Source: an uncultured Prevotella sp.
GTDB lineage: Bacteria; Bacteroidota; Bacteroidia; Bacteroidales; Bacteroidaceae
DNA length: 18,467 nt
Assembly (NCBI GenBank): GCA_900550635.1
Contig: URSZ01000041.1
Coordinates: 1-18,467 of the forward strand
Reading direction: 5' to 3'
In this document: piece after piece, positions 7,004-14,362 of the stretch
How positions within the stretch are numbered: position 1 is the stretch's first letter
How the letters are laid out: every line of letters begins with the position of its first letter
Program-made: the position numbers and the translations under genes
The notes under the pieces: generated by a model
What the model was told of the DNA's origin: nothing
Database searches by the model: none
Seen by the model: the letters and a program-made list of their open reading frames with translations, nothing else

Positions 7004-8425
7004 ATGAAAAAAGCCCTTATACCATTCATTACAGTTCTAATCCTTACAAACACTACAACCTATTGTCAAGAAACAAAGCCTTGGAGCACAAAAGAGAAAA
7101 TAGAGGCATTATCTAAATTCTGGGCCGAAGCCCGACGGAACTTCGTTTATATGCCACAAATAGGCGTGCAACGTTGGGATTCGCTATATCGGGAAAACAT
7201 ACAAATAGCCCTTGACAGCAAGACTGACTGGGATTTCTACTGCCAAATGAAACGCTTTTGCGGCTTCCTGCAAAACGGGCACACAAGTATACAGGCAGAC
7301 GGCATACCTTGGACTACAACCGCTTTCAGAGGAATGGAATTACAAACCATGTATGCAGATGGAAAAATCATAGTTTCCGGCATAGACAGCCTGAACTCCC
7401 TACGTATTCCCCTCGGCAGCGAGATAGTCGAAATAGAAGGCGAGCCGGCCATTGAATACATGAAAAAGAATATAGTTCCGCTGCAAGCAGCTTCGACGCC
7501 CCACATACAAATGCGCTGGGCTGCGTCGTCGCTGTTCCAAGGCTTGCACCACACGAAGCACAACATAGTAATACAAACGCTTGAAGGCAAACGTATACCG
7601 CTCACGTTAGAGAACTATTACCTGCCATACAATAACGGAAGGACATTCACGCTCCCCGGATTGAAATGGACACAGAACACAAGACCGTTCGACTTCAGAA
7701 TGCTCGACAAAAAGATAGCTTACGTAAAAATAGGTACATTCCAGAACGAGAGCGTTGTCGATTCGTTTGAAAACAACTTCGACAAAATCAGTAAAGCTAA
7801 AGGAATAATAATAGACCTGCGTTCAAACGGCGGAGGCAGCGACCACAACGCCGAAAACATAATCAAACACCTTACCTCGAAAAGCAAGTTCAAAGGCATG
7901 GCCATACGTATACGGGCGTATGAGCCACACCGCGCAGCATACGGGTTAGGCTGGTTTGGAGACGGTGCGCTGACACCGGCAGACACTGTTGGCAGCGACT
8001 GGAACAGGCTGAACTACCTTTATGCACAAGACTTGGCAATGACGCCATGGGACTTTCAAGAAGTAACGCTCGAGACCGACAGGCCGTATGTGGAGGTGCC
8101 TACGATTGTACTGACGAACAATTTCACAGCCTCGGCCGCCGAAGATTTCCTTATATTCGCTTCACAACTTGACAACTTCATAGCCATGGGCGAAACGACA
8201 TTCGGCAGCACGGGACAGCCTATAACAATGAACTTATGCCGCAGAATGCGCGCCCGGATATGTACGATTGAATGCGCATTCCCCGACCTTACTTCCTTTG
8301 AGGGTGTTGGAATAGAACCAGACATCATGGTTCCCGTAACGGTAAAAGACCTCCTCGGCACAAAAGACGTACAACTTGAGACAGCCGTAAAAGAAATGAA
8401 GCGCCGGCTCAAAGCAAATAAGTAA
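7004..8425 (+). CDS. Secreted S41 family (tail-specific/tricorn-like) peptidase
   Basis: A 473-residue serine peptidase of family S41, predicted to be exported. The N-terminus has a short basic stretch and a hydrophobic core (about 4-16) followed by a Tyr-Cys-Gln boundary near residue 20, so a signal peptide is likely and a lipoprotein is not excluded. A helical region with LQNGHTSI near 89-96 resembles the conserved His segment of tricorn-type S41 enzymes. Residues about 105-200 look like a PDZ-like domain. The catalytic TSPc domain has VKIGTF, then IIIDLRSNGGGSDHNAENI near 268, then TNNFTASAAEDFL with the predicted nucleophile Ser377 and Glu380, then GSTGQP. It appears to be a single-gene unit with its own promoter. 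The substrate is unknown. The gene is visibly richer in GC than the polysaccharide locus. Confidence 0.9.
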   Translation: MKKALIPFITVLILTNTTTYCQETKPWSTKEKIEALSKFWAEARRNFVYMPQIGVQRWDSLYRENIQIALDSKTDWDFYCQMKRFCGFLQNGHTSIQADGIPWTTTAFRGMELQTMYADGKIIVSGIDSLNSLRIPLGSEIVEIEGEPAIEYMKKNIVPLQAASTPHIQMRWAASSLFQGLHHTKHNIVIQTLEGKRIPLTLENYYLPYNNGRTFTLPGLKWTQNTRPFDFRMLDKKIAYVKIGTFQNESVVDSFENNFDKISKAKGIIIDLRSNGGGSDHNAENIIKHLTSKSKFKGMAIRIRAYEPHRAAYGLGWFGDGALTPADTVGSDWNRLNYLYAQDLAMTPWDFQEVTLETDRPYVEVPTIVLTNNFTASAAEDFLIFASQLDNFIAMGETTFGSTGQPITMNLCRRMRARICTIECAFPDLTSFEGVGIEPDIMVPVTVKDLLGTKDVQLETAVKEMKRRLKANK

Positions 8426-8439
8426 GAAAACTGTTAAAA

Positions 8440-8476
8440 CGAAATAACCGCAGGCCATCAGCTCGCGGTTACTTCG
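8440..8476 (-). terminator. Hairpin terminator between convergent S41 and Dabb genes
   Basis: CGAAATAACCGC (8440-8451) pairs with GCGGTTACTTCG (8465-8476) with one non-Watson-Crick position, which is a G-U wobble in the minus-strand RNA and A-C in the plus-strand RNA. On the minus strand the stem is followed by GTTTTAACAGTTTTC, a U-rich tail. The right arm lies in the last codons of the Dabb gene and its stop codon falls in the loop. It may act on both strands. Confidence 0.6.
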
Positions 8477-8766
8477 TAATCTACGCAACTCCTGCCAGAA
8501 AGCAGAGGTTTCAATGCACCAGACACCTTGAGGTGCTCGGGATGTGTGCTGTAAGAAACAACGTCTTCCATGCTTTCGAACTCACCACAAAGGCATATAT
8601 CCCAACTTTCTTGGGAGTTCACATTATATCCTACCTCTATTTTCCTTATAACAGGAATTATCTTAACAAGTGACATTATCCCGCTGCGGAAAGATTCAAA
8701 GGCATTCTTCCTGTCTTCAGCCGCAATGTCATCCTTAAAACGAAATAAAACTACATGCTTAATCAT
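8458..8766 (-). CDS. Dabb (stress-responsive alpha/beta-barrel) domain protein
   Basis: A 102-residue protein that is a single Dabb domain: MIKHVVLFRFKDD at the start (the conserved KHVVLF-F-K strand), a helix (about 20-38), a strand VIRKIEVGYNVN, then SWDICLCGEFESMEDVVSYSTHPEH, which is the usual second half ending in a conserved His-Pro. Such domains form dimeric ferredoxin-like barrels; some are stress proteins and some are enzymes, and the function here is not known. It is transcribed alone from a divergent promoter region shared with the histidine phosphatase gene. The stop codon sits in the loop of a hairpin. Confidence 0.88.
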   Translation of the reverse strand: MIKHVVLFRFKDDIAAEDRKNAFESFRSGIMSLVKIIPVIRKIEVGYNVNSQESWDICLCGEFESMEDVVSYSTHPEHLKVSGALKPLLSGRSCVDYEVTAS

Positions 8767-8795
8767 AAATACTGTCTTTGTTAATTTTCACAGCG

Positions 8796-8803
8796 CGAAA
8801 GTA
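8796..8803 (-). promoter_or_regulatory. Probable -7 promoter element of the Dabb gene
   Basis: TACTTTCG on the minus strand differs from TAnnTTTG at one base and lies 29 bp before the ATG at 8766. It is the only good candidate in the divergent gap. Confidence 0.5.
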
Positions 8804-8855
8804 GCCATTATTACGGATTCCTGCTAACAGATTTCATAATGAATGCTTAATTTCT

Positions 8856-8863
8856 TATTTTTG
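8856..8863 (+). promoter_or_regulatory. Bacteroidetes -7 promoter element of the histidine phosphatase gene
   Basis: TATTTTTG followed by C matches TAnnTTTG. A TTTC at 8832-8835, 20 bp upstream, could be a weak -33 element. The element lies downstream of the in-frame ATG at 8843, so it decides in favour of the start at 8885. Confidence 0.65.
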
Positions 8864-8884
8864 CACCCTCTGATTCATACACAA

Positions 8885-9448
8885 ATGTTGACAATTTATT
8901 TAATACGCCACGGCGAAACAATTGAGAATTGTTCCGGCATACTTCAAGGCTGCACACCCGGACACCTAAATAAAAAAGGAGAAGAACAAATAAAAGCATT
9001 AAGCGACAGGCTTGAAGACCTGAAATTTGACGCTTTCGTTTCGAGTGATTTGAAACGCGCCTTAGACTCTGCTGCCATAATAAACAAGAAATTCAACTTA
9101 CCTATCGATTTGTGTCCACTATTGCGTGAAAGGGATTGGGGTTCTCTTACTGGTATGTCATACACGGAAGCAAAGAAATTAGATGTATTCCCTGATGACG
9201 TGGAGACACAAGAACATGGATGTGCCCGGGCTGTAGAATTTTTAAACACCATGATAAAAAAGTATGACGGCAAAACTATTCTTGCAATGGGACACGGATT
9301 TATAAACCGTTGCATACTTTCTGCCGTTTATGGCATTCAAAAAAGTGAAGTGCAACGAATGGATAACGGTGAATGCCGCATTTTCAGTTACGAAAATACA
9401 ATTGAACTAAGCTACAGCACAGAAACAGACGAGGTTTCAGCAAACTAA
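8885..9448 (+). CDS. Histidine phosphatase family protein (phosphoglycerate mutase-like)
   Basis: A 187-residue enzyme of the branch-1 histidine phosphatase superfamily. It has the catalytic LIRHGET (phospho-accepting His9), SSDLKRA with Arg58, the RERDWG segment with the likely proton donor Glu82, and the second active-site MGHG with His137. The size fits small phosphatases such as CobC, GpmB and other broad-specificity members; nothing nearby concerns cobalamin, so the substrate is left open. The ATG at 8885 is chosen over 8843 because it opens the conserved first strand MLTIYLIRHG and because a promoter element falls between the two. It is convergent with the membrane-protein gene at 9527 across a 78-bp gap with no obvious hairpin. 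Confidence 0.9.
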   Translation: MLTIYLIRHGETIENCSGILQGCTPGHLNKKGEEQIKALSDRLEDLKFDAFVSSDLKRALDSAAIINKKFNLPIDLCPLLRERDWGSLTGMSYTEAKKLDVFPDDVETQEHGCARAVEFLNTMIKKYDGKTILAMGHGFINRCILSAVYGIQKSEVQRMDNGECRIFSYENTIELSYSTETDEVSAN

Positions 9449-9526
9449 CAAAGTACGTATAAAGTCTGTATTCTTGTAGCTTCACGTCATACGGCCATTA
9501 AAATTCAACTAAGCTAGGAATAAAAG

Positions 9527-10690
9527 TCATTTACATACTTTACCGTAGTAATAAAACCACCAATACGTATCGCCATAATGCTGACGTACAGCATTGGCAC
9601 GCGTCAATCTATCCTTGTATTTTTCACTGAATTCAACGAAATCCTTGTAATTTGTTTCTGTTAATGTATTATTATATGTAACCTTTGGTTTTGTGCGCAG
9701 ATGTGAATACAACACTAAAGCTTCTCCGTAATGTTTTGGCAAAACTAAGGTTGAATCGGAAAAATCATAGAATCTCTTTATTTCAGAAGCAAAAAGATCT
9801 AAATTTTTCCGCAACAGTGCAGTTGTCAGCAAATAATCTTTTATTTGAGGACGCGACTTGAGCAAATCAGGTTGAGATGAAATCAAATGCAAAAACTGAT
9901 AAGAGGTTGAAGTCTCTCCGAGAAACGCACCTAAATATTTATATATATTATCAGGATGAAATATCATGTGCGTACTGTCTTTTCGAGGAATAAGCAAAGC
10001 GTTTTCTGTTGACGTTACCGGGTATTCGAACATCTTTTCACCAAGAAGCCCGGACTTGGACAAGGCAAAGGCGCGCAAGCATGTCAATCGTTCGCTCGAA
10101 ACAAGCGACTTCGCTCCCACTTTTACGGCTTCTTCATATTTACTTTCGTTCAAAAGTCGCTCCATCTTTAATTCATAATGCTGCTTGTCGTTGCTATTAC
10201 CACACAAACCTACGACAACCATCATTATACACAGAATTAAAACGTTGCTTATATAAACAGAACTGCTGTCGCTTTTTCTTCTCTGGCTCGACGCTGAATT
10301 GGCAGTTTTAATATAAAGCAACACTGTTAACACCAAAACCGCCAAATAAATTAAAAGTTTGCACAACGAATAATCCGCTATCAAATCGGTTAACACAGCA
10401 AGGAATAAAGCAGAGGGCAAGAAGGTAAACGCATAAAGTTTTTCAGGAAGTCTTGTTATTGCCGAAACAGCTGCATGAATTATAAAAACCAGGAATACCA
10501 CTATTAACGAACCAACCAAGCGATTATACGTGGTATGGCCTTCTGACAAGACGTGCTGCAAATATGCAAGCATGTCAGACTGCAATATGAATATGTAGCA
10601 AAAGGAATAAGCCATAAAGACAATCGTCAACATGGCTCGCACCTTATTGCTTGTTCTTTGCGAGTGATTTCGATAGTTAATTCTAAACAT
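9527..10690 (-). CDS. Unrecognised five-helix membrane protein with a soluble C-terminal region
   Basis: A 387-residue protein that I do not recognise with certainty; it resembles uncharacterised DUF proteins of Bacteroidales (possibly the DUF6057 group). After a basic N-terminus there are five predicted membrane segments at about 19-37, 57-77, 86-104, 109-128 and 146-164. The remaining 220 residues are soluble and mostly helical, with a repeat-like segment (ERLLNESKYEEAVKVGAK) that looks like a TPR helix pair. The protein ends in an aromatic-rich tail, YGDTYWWFYYYG. The gene starts 17 bp after glgB on the same strand, so the two are almost certainly co-transcribed, but the sequence does not show a role in glycogen metabolism. 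Confidence 0.75.
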   Translation of the reverse strand: MFRINYRNHSQRTSNKVRAMLTIVFMAYSFCYIFILQSDMLAYLQHVLSEGHTTYNRLVGSLIVVFLVFIIHAAVSAITRLPEKLYAFTFLPSALFLAVLTDLIADYSLCKLLIYLAVLVLTVLLYIKTANSASSQRRKSDSSSVYISNVLILCIMMVVVGLCGNSNDKQHYELKMERLLNESKYEEAVKVGAKSLVSSERLTCLRAFALSKSGLLGEKMFEYPVTSTENALLIPRKDSTHMIFHPDNIYKYLGAFLGETSTSYQFLHLISSQPDLLKSRPQIKDYLLTTALLRKNLDLFASEIKRFYDFSDSTLVLPKHYGEALVLYSHLRTKPKVTYNNTLTETNYKDFVEFSEKYKDRLTRANAVRQHYGDTYWWFYYYGKVCK

Positions 10691-10707
10691 CTAAAAACTA
10701 CGTACAA

Positions 10708-12726
10708 TTAATCAATCAATTTAAGCACAACTGCAGAACGTGCAGGCACGTATATCTTTACCCAGCCTTTACCGAAGGGCTTTAATGTGCTGTCGAACTC
10801 GGTAAAATGTTCCACGTTGTCGTCTGTAAGCCCAAAGCCGCCAAACGTTGTCGAGTCGGTGTTAAGTAATACCTTGTATTTTCCCTCTGGAACTCGGAAA
10901 CCATAATCCGGGAAGCTCCTGCTCGGGTTAAAATTAAAGACAAAAAGCAATTTACCACGCATATAAGCCAGTATCTGGTCATTATCGTCGTGCCATATTT
11001 CGACAACTTGCGTTTTCTGGAATTTGCATTCGGTCTTTATAACTTTTATCATCGCCTTGTCGAAATCGCCCAGGTAATGATAGCACAAATTCTCATCGTC
11101 TACCAAATGCCATTGCCGACGCGCATATTTATAGCTCCAACCATTGCCTTCACGCGGGAAGTCTATCCATTCGGGATGACCAAACTCATTTCCCATAAAA
11201 TTCAAATATCCGCCATTTATTGTAGACAACGTAAGCAAGCGTATCATTTTGTGCAAGGCTATACCGCGGTCTACATTGCCATTTCTATAATCGCGATGGA
11301 AGTGCCAATACATATCAGCGTCTATAAGGCGGAAAATAATGGTTTTATCCCCTACCAAAGCTTGGTCGTGACTCTCGCAGTAAGAAATGCATTTTTCATC
11401 TTGACGGCGGTTGGTTAACTCCCAGAACAAAGAGCTCGGCTTCCAGTCCTCATCTCTTTTTTCCTTTATTGTCTTAATCCAATAATCCGGTATGTTCATC
11501 GACAAACGGTAGTCGAATCCGTAACCGCCTTTCTTCACAGGATACGCAAGCCCGGGCATACCGGAAACTTCTTCAGCAATCGTTATAGCATGCGGATTTA
11601 CCTCGTGTATCACTTCATTGGCCAGCGACAAATAGCAAATAGCGTTGTCGTCCTCATTGCCGTTATAATAATCGGCATAACTTCCGAAAGCTTTTCCCAA
11701 ACCGTGGTCGTAATACAGCATTGAAGTGACTCCATCAAAGCGGAAACCGTCGAACTTGAATTCTGTAAGCCAATATTTGCAATTTGAGAGCAGGAAATGT
11801 ATCACTTCGTTTTTCCCATAGTCAAAGCACAGGCTATCCCAAGCGGGGTGCACATGCCTGTCGCCCGAATAGAAAAACTGGTTCGGGTCGCCGGCAAGGT
11901 TTCCCAAGCCTTCGCATTCGTTTTTTGCCGCATGAGAATGCACAAGGTCCATTATTACGGCCAATCCTTTGGAATGTGCTTCATCAATTAAACGTTTAAG
12001 TTCATCAGGTGTTCCAAAGCGGCTCGACGGTGCAAAAAAGCTTGACACATGATACCCGAAAGAACCATAATACGGATGCTCTTGTATTGCCATAACCTGA
12101 ATACAATTATATCCGTCGGCTACTACGCGTGGCAAAACGTTCAAACGGAATTCCTCGTATGTCCCGACCTTTTCATTATCCTGGCTCATGCCTATATGGC
12201 ATTCATATATAAGAAGAGGGTCGGTTTTAGGGCGAAAATCCTTTATTTTAAATTCATAAGGCTTTTTGGGGCTCCACACTTGAGCACTGAAAATCTTTGT
12301 AACATCATCTTGTACCACACGCCGGCACCATGCCGGAATCCGCTCACCGCAACCTCCATTCCAATATACTTTCATCTTATAGAGATCGCCATGTTTCATT
12401 GCACTCGCAGGCAATGAAATTTCCCAATTCCCGAAATCTTTCCTTTCTAATTTGTATTTTGGGGTTTCTTTCCAGTCATTAAAATCACCTATCAAATATA
12501 TATCCGTTGCATTTGGAGCCCATTCGCGAAATACCCATCCTTTTGCAGTTCTGTGCAATCCAAAATACATATGACCTGAAGCGAAATCAGAAAGCGTTCC
12601 ACCATTTGCGGTAAGCTCTTTTATTTTATCGGTTACGCGTGCATGACGTCCTTCTATTGCTTCACTAAACGGTTCCAACCATGGGTCATTAGCTATTAGC
12701 GGCAGCTGCTTAGGTTTCTTTTTCAT
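10708..12726 (-). CDS. glgB: 1,4-alpha-glucan branching enzyme
   Basis: A 672-residue GH13 enzyme that makes alpha-1,6 branches in glycogen in the cytoplasm. An N-terminal CBM48 domain (about 50-150, with GWVFREWAPNATDIYLIGDFNDW) is followed by the catalytic barrel with VMAIQEHPYYGSFGYHVS near 211, VIMDLVHSHAA near 257, GFRFDGV with the nucleophile Asp331, AEEVSG with the acid/base Glu385, and ESHDQ with His453-Asp454. A C-terminal beta domain completes it. The segments resemble the eukaryotic-type branching enzymes more than E. coli GlgB. The ATG at 12726 is chosen: an in-frame TTG at 12759 lies inside the promoter element. The membrane-protein gene follows 17 bp downstream. No other glycogen genes are in the window. 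Confidence 0.95.
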   Translation of the reverse strand: MKKKPKQLPLIANDPWLEPFSEAIEGRHARVTDKIKELTANGGTLSDFASGHMYFGLHRTAKGWVFREWAPNATDIYLIGDFNDWKETPKYKLERKDFGNWEISLPASAMKHGDLYKMKVYWNGGCGERIPAWCRRVVQDDVTKIFSAQVWSPKKPYEFKIKDFRPKTDPLLIYECHIGMSQDNEKVGTYEEFRLNVLPRVVADGYNCIQVMAIQEHPYYGSFGYHVSSFFAPSSRFGTPDELKRLIDEAHSKGLAVIMDLVHSHAAKNECEGLGNLAGDPNQFFYSGDRHVHPAWDSLCFDYGKNEVIHFLLSNCKYWLTEFKFDGFRFDGVTSMLYYDHGLGKAFGSYADYYNGNEDDNAICYLSLANEVIHEVNPHAITIAEEVSGMPGLAYPVKKGGYGFDYRLSMNIPDYWIKTIKEKRDEDWKPSSLFWELTNRRQDEKCISYCESHDQALVGDKTIIFRLIDADMYWHFHRDYRNGNVDRGIALHKMIRLLTLSTINGGYLNFMGNEFGHPEWIDFPREGNGWSYKYARRQWHLVDDENLCYHYLGDFDKAMIKVIKTECKFQKTQVVEIWHDDNDQILAYMRGKLLFVFNFNPSRSFPDYGFRVPEGKYKVLLNTDSTTFGGFGLTDDNVEHFTEFDSTLKPFGKGWVKIYVPARSAVVLKLID

Positions 12727-12756
12727 ATTCGATAGAATTTTAATGTCATTATATGA

Positions 12757-12764
12757 CAAAGATA
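12757..12764 (-). promoter_or_regulatory. Bacteroidetes -7 promoter element of glgB
   Basis: TATCTTTG on the minus strand matches TAnnTTTG exactly and predicts a leader of about 24 nt before the ATG at 12726. It rules out the upstream TTG as the start codon. Confidence 0.7.
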
Positions 12765-13048
12765 GTGAAATTCAATTGAAAGAAAAGCGAAAACAACATT
12801 TTCTTTTTCAACCTATGTTCCTGCGAAAAATTCACAGTATGTCACAGCGGGTACTTTGCTTGGCAAGGCGCATAGAATAAAAGGAAAAAGGGATTAGGGC
12901 ATTTTAAATAAGAAAGCGCATTGCTTTTTAGAAAACTTTATGGAACGGGATGGATGTAAAATTGAAAACTAAAAAAATTATCGCCCGTTTTTTTACGTAC
13001 CTAATTAGTACTCCCGAAAGCCGTTCTCGGAGGAAAGAAAAAATACAA

Positions 13049-13098
13049 GGCACATATTTCAAAATATGTCTGACGTATTTTAAAATATGTCTGACATA
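13049..13098. repeat. Palindromic 21-bp tandem repeat, copy B
   Basis: Two full units (13049-13069 and 13070-13090) plus a partial third (13091-13098), in the same orientation as the array at 6843-6895 and about 85 percent identical to it by eye over some 50 bp. Unit 2 has the core TATTTTAAAATA. Homology may extend a little upstream, where both copies have CCCG-4 nt-CCGT and an A-rich stretch before the array. Confidence 0.8.
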
Positions 13099-13144
13099 AG
13101 CGAGCCTGCTCCAGAAGCAGGGTTGCGAGGTCTCCTTTAAAACG

Positions 13145-13165
13145 GAAAACTCTTTCTGAGTTTTC
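13145..13165 (-). terminator. Possible terminator of the MORN gene
   Basis: GAAAACTC-TTTCT-GAGTTTTC is a perfect 8-bp stem with a 5-nt loop, 75 bp beyond the MORN stop. On the minus strand it is followed by CGTTTT, a short T run. The stem is AT-rich, so the call is tentative. Confidence 0.4.
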
Positions 13166-13240
13166 ATAAAAAACCAAGAAAACTTTCGGATTTATCCGCT
13201 CTGTTTTCTCGCTTATATTATCTATTAAAATTTTGAGAAC

Positions 13241-14230
13241 TTACTGCAATACGCCGCTACGGTATGTACCTTGGCGCACGATATTTCCGTTTCTGTCTTT
13301 TTCTACAAAATCGCCGTCCTTTAGCCCATTATGGAAATGTCCTTCAAAACGGGTCCCGTCTTTCTTTTCCTCTATGCCGGCACCTTCTTTTTTGCCGTTT
13401 TTAAATGTACCCTTGAACTTTTCCCCGCTCGCGAGCCTTAAGATTCCTTCGCCGTTCATTTCACCTTTCGACCAGTTGCCCTCATATACATCGCCGTTTT
13501 TCCATGTATATTTACCAAAGCCGTCACGCAAGTTATTCTTCCAATTTCCTTCATACCTTGCCGCGTCTTTCCATATATATACGCCTTTGCCGCTAAACTC
13601 ACCGTTAAGGAAATTTCCTACATACTTGTTGCCGTTGGCAAACGTGAGTATACCTTCACCTACTCGCTCGCCGTTCACGTACTGACCTTCGTACATATCG
13701 CCGTTCTGGAATTTGTATATGCCTTTACCGTTTTGTATATCATTCTTCCATTCACCTGTATATACATCACCATCGGAATAATAGAAAGTTCCCTTACCGT
13801 TACGTTGGTTGTTAGCCCACGAGCCTTCGTATTTCGAACCGTCATTCCAGTCGAATATTCCATGGCCCGACTTTTGGTCGTCTATCCAATCGCCTTTGTA
13901 GTAAGCTCCATTTGCGTATGTATAAGTTCCTGTACCGTTACGTTTGTCCGAATCCCACTCACCTTTATAAACATCTCCGTTATAATAGTACATAGTGCCT
14001 GTACCTTGTTGGTAGTCGCGATACCAAAGGCCATCGTAACGGTTGTTGTTCTTGAAATAAAAAACGCCGTTGCCATGTTGCTGGTCTTGATACCACTGCC
14101 CTTCATACTTTTCGCCGTCAGTGAATTGGTAAATGCCATAGCCTTGGCGCTTCCCTTTAACATATTCACCTTTGTAGGTATCTCCGTTCTTAAAAACGGT
14201 TTCTCCCTTTCCATAAGGCTTACCGTTCAT
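13241..14230 (-). CDS. MORN-repeat protein (open part of an interrupted gene)
   Basis: The open frame of 329 residues is almost entirely tandem 23-residue MORN repeats, with about 13 units of the pattern NGD-x-YxGxW-x5-xxGxGxYxx (for example NGDVYKGEW, DGSKYEGSW, NGDVYEGNW). The last units are degenerate and the protein ends RQGTYRSGVLQ. MORN repeats form beta-hairpin solenoids; in bacteria their role is mostly unknown, and binding of lipids or proteins has been suggested for other members. The open frame starts at an internal ATG. In the same frame upstream, a signal peptide and the first repeat are cut off by a TAG (see 14231-14350). If only this ATG is used, the protein would lack an export signal. 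It follows kdsB closely and belongs to the PBP-kdsB run. Confidence 0.85.
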   Translation of the reverse strand: MNGKPYGKGETVFKNGDTYKGEYVKGKRQGYGIYQFTDGEKYEGQWYQDQQHGNGVFYFKNNNRYDGLWYRDYQQGTGTMYYYNGDVYKGEWDSDKRNGTGTYTYANGAYYKGDWIDDQKSGHGIFDWNDGSKYEGSWANNQRNGKGTFYYSDGDVYTGEWKNDIQNGKGIYKFQNGDMYEGQYVNGERVGEGILTFANGNKYVGNFLNGEFSGKGVYIWKDAARYEGNWKNNLRDGFGKYTWKNGDVYEGNWSKGEMNGEGILRLASGEKFKGTFKNGKKEGAGIEEKKDGTRFEGHFHNGLKDGDFVEKDRNGNIVRQGTYRSGVLQ

Positions 14231-14350
14231 TAGCTCGCCACTGTATTGCGCACCGTCCTAAAAAACGTAAGTTCCTATTTTTATCTTTTGTGCGTAAGTT
14301 GAAGTAACAAGAGCAAAAACTATAGGTAATATACTTATTTTCTTATTCAT
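14231..14350 (-). pseudogene. 5' end of the MORN gene with signal peptide and in-frame TAG
   Basis: Reading the minus strand from ATG at 14350, which lies 12 bp after the kdsB stop, gives MNKKISILPIVFALVTSTYA followed by QKIKIGTYVF, then TAG (14258-14260), then DGAQYSGEL leading without frame change into the MORN repeats. The first 20 residues are a typical signal peptide, and DGAQYSGELMNGKPYGKG is a normal MORN repeat. The TAG occupies the residue before DG, where several other repeats carry Lys, so a single AAG-to-TAG change would explain it. The intact gene would be 13241-14350, about 369 residues. A sequencing error, a true nonsense mutation or translational readthrough are all possible. 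Confidence 0.8.
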
Positions 14351-14362
14351 AAGTTTCATCTA

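Larger units (their letters stand above)
12765..13240. other. 476-bp intergenic spacer upstream of glgB and downstream of the MORN gene
   Basis: It holds the second 21-bp repeat array (13049-13098), a small inverted repeat (13105-13121, CCTGCT/AGCAGG) and a hairpin near 13145-13165. A 79-residue open frame on the minus strand (12928-13167) reads the repeat as YVRHILK heptads and has no other protein-like feature, so no gene is called. The stretch 12765-13040 shows only AT-rich sequence with a weak hairpin near 12911-12929 and nothing that I can assign. Confidence 0.65.

Noticed and set aside
6816..7007. 63-residue plus-strand open frame in the kdsA/S41 gap
   Set aside because: It reads through the 21-bp repeat, crosses the S41 promoter element and overlaps the S41 start; no family resemblance.
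8843..8884. N-terminal extension of the histidine phosphatase from ATG 8843
   Set aside because: A promoter element lies between 8843 and 8885, and the family begins directly at the LIRHG strand.
12727..12759. N-terminal extension of GlgB from an upstream TTG
   Set aside because: The TTG is part of the TATCTTTG promoter element; the ATG at 12726 fits the family.
12928..13167. 79-residue minus-strand open frame with YVRHILK heptad repeats
   Set aside because: The heptads are a direct translation of the 21-bp DNA repeat; the rest has no protein-like feature, and the frame lies in a spacer between well-defined genes.
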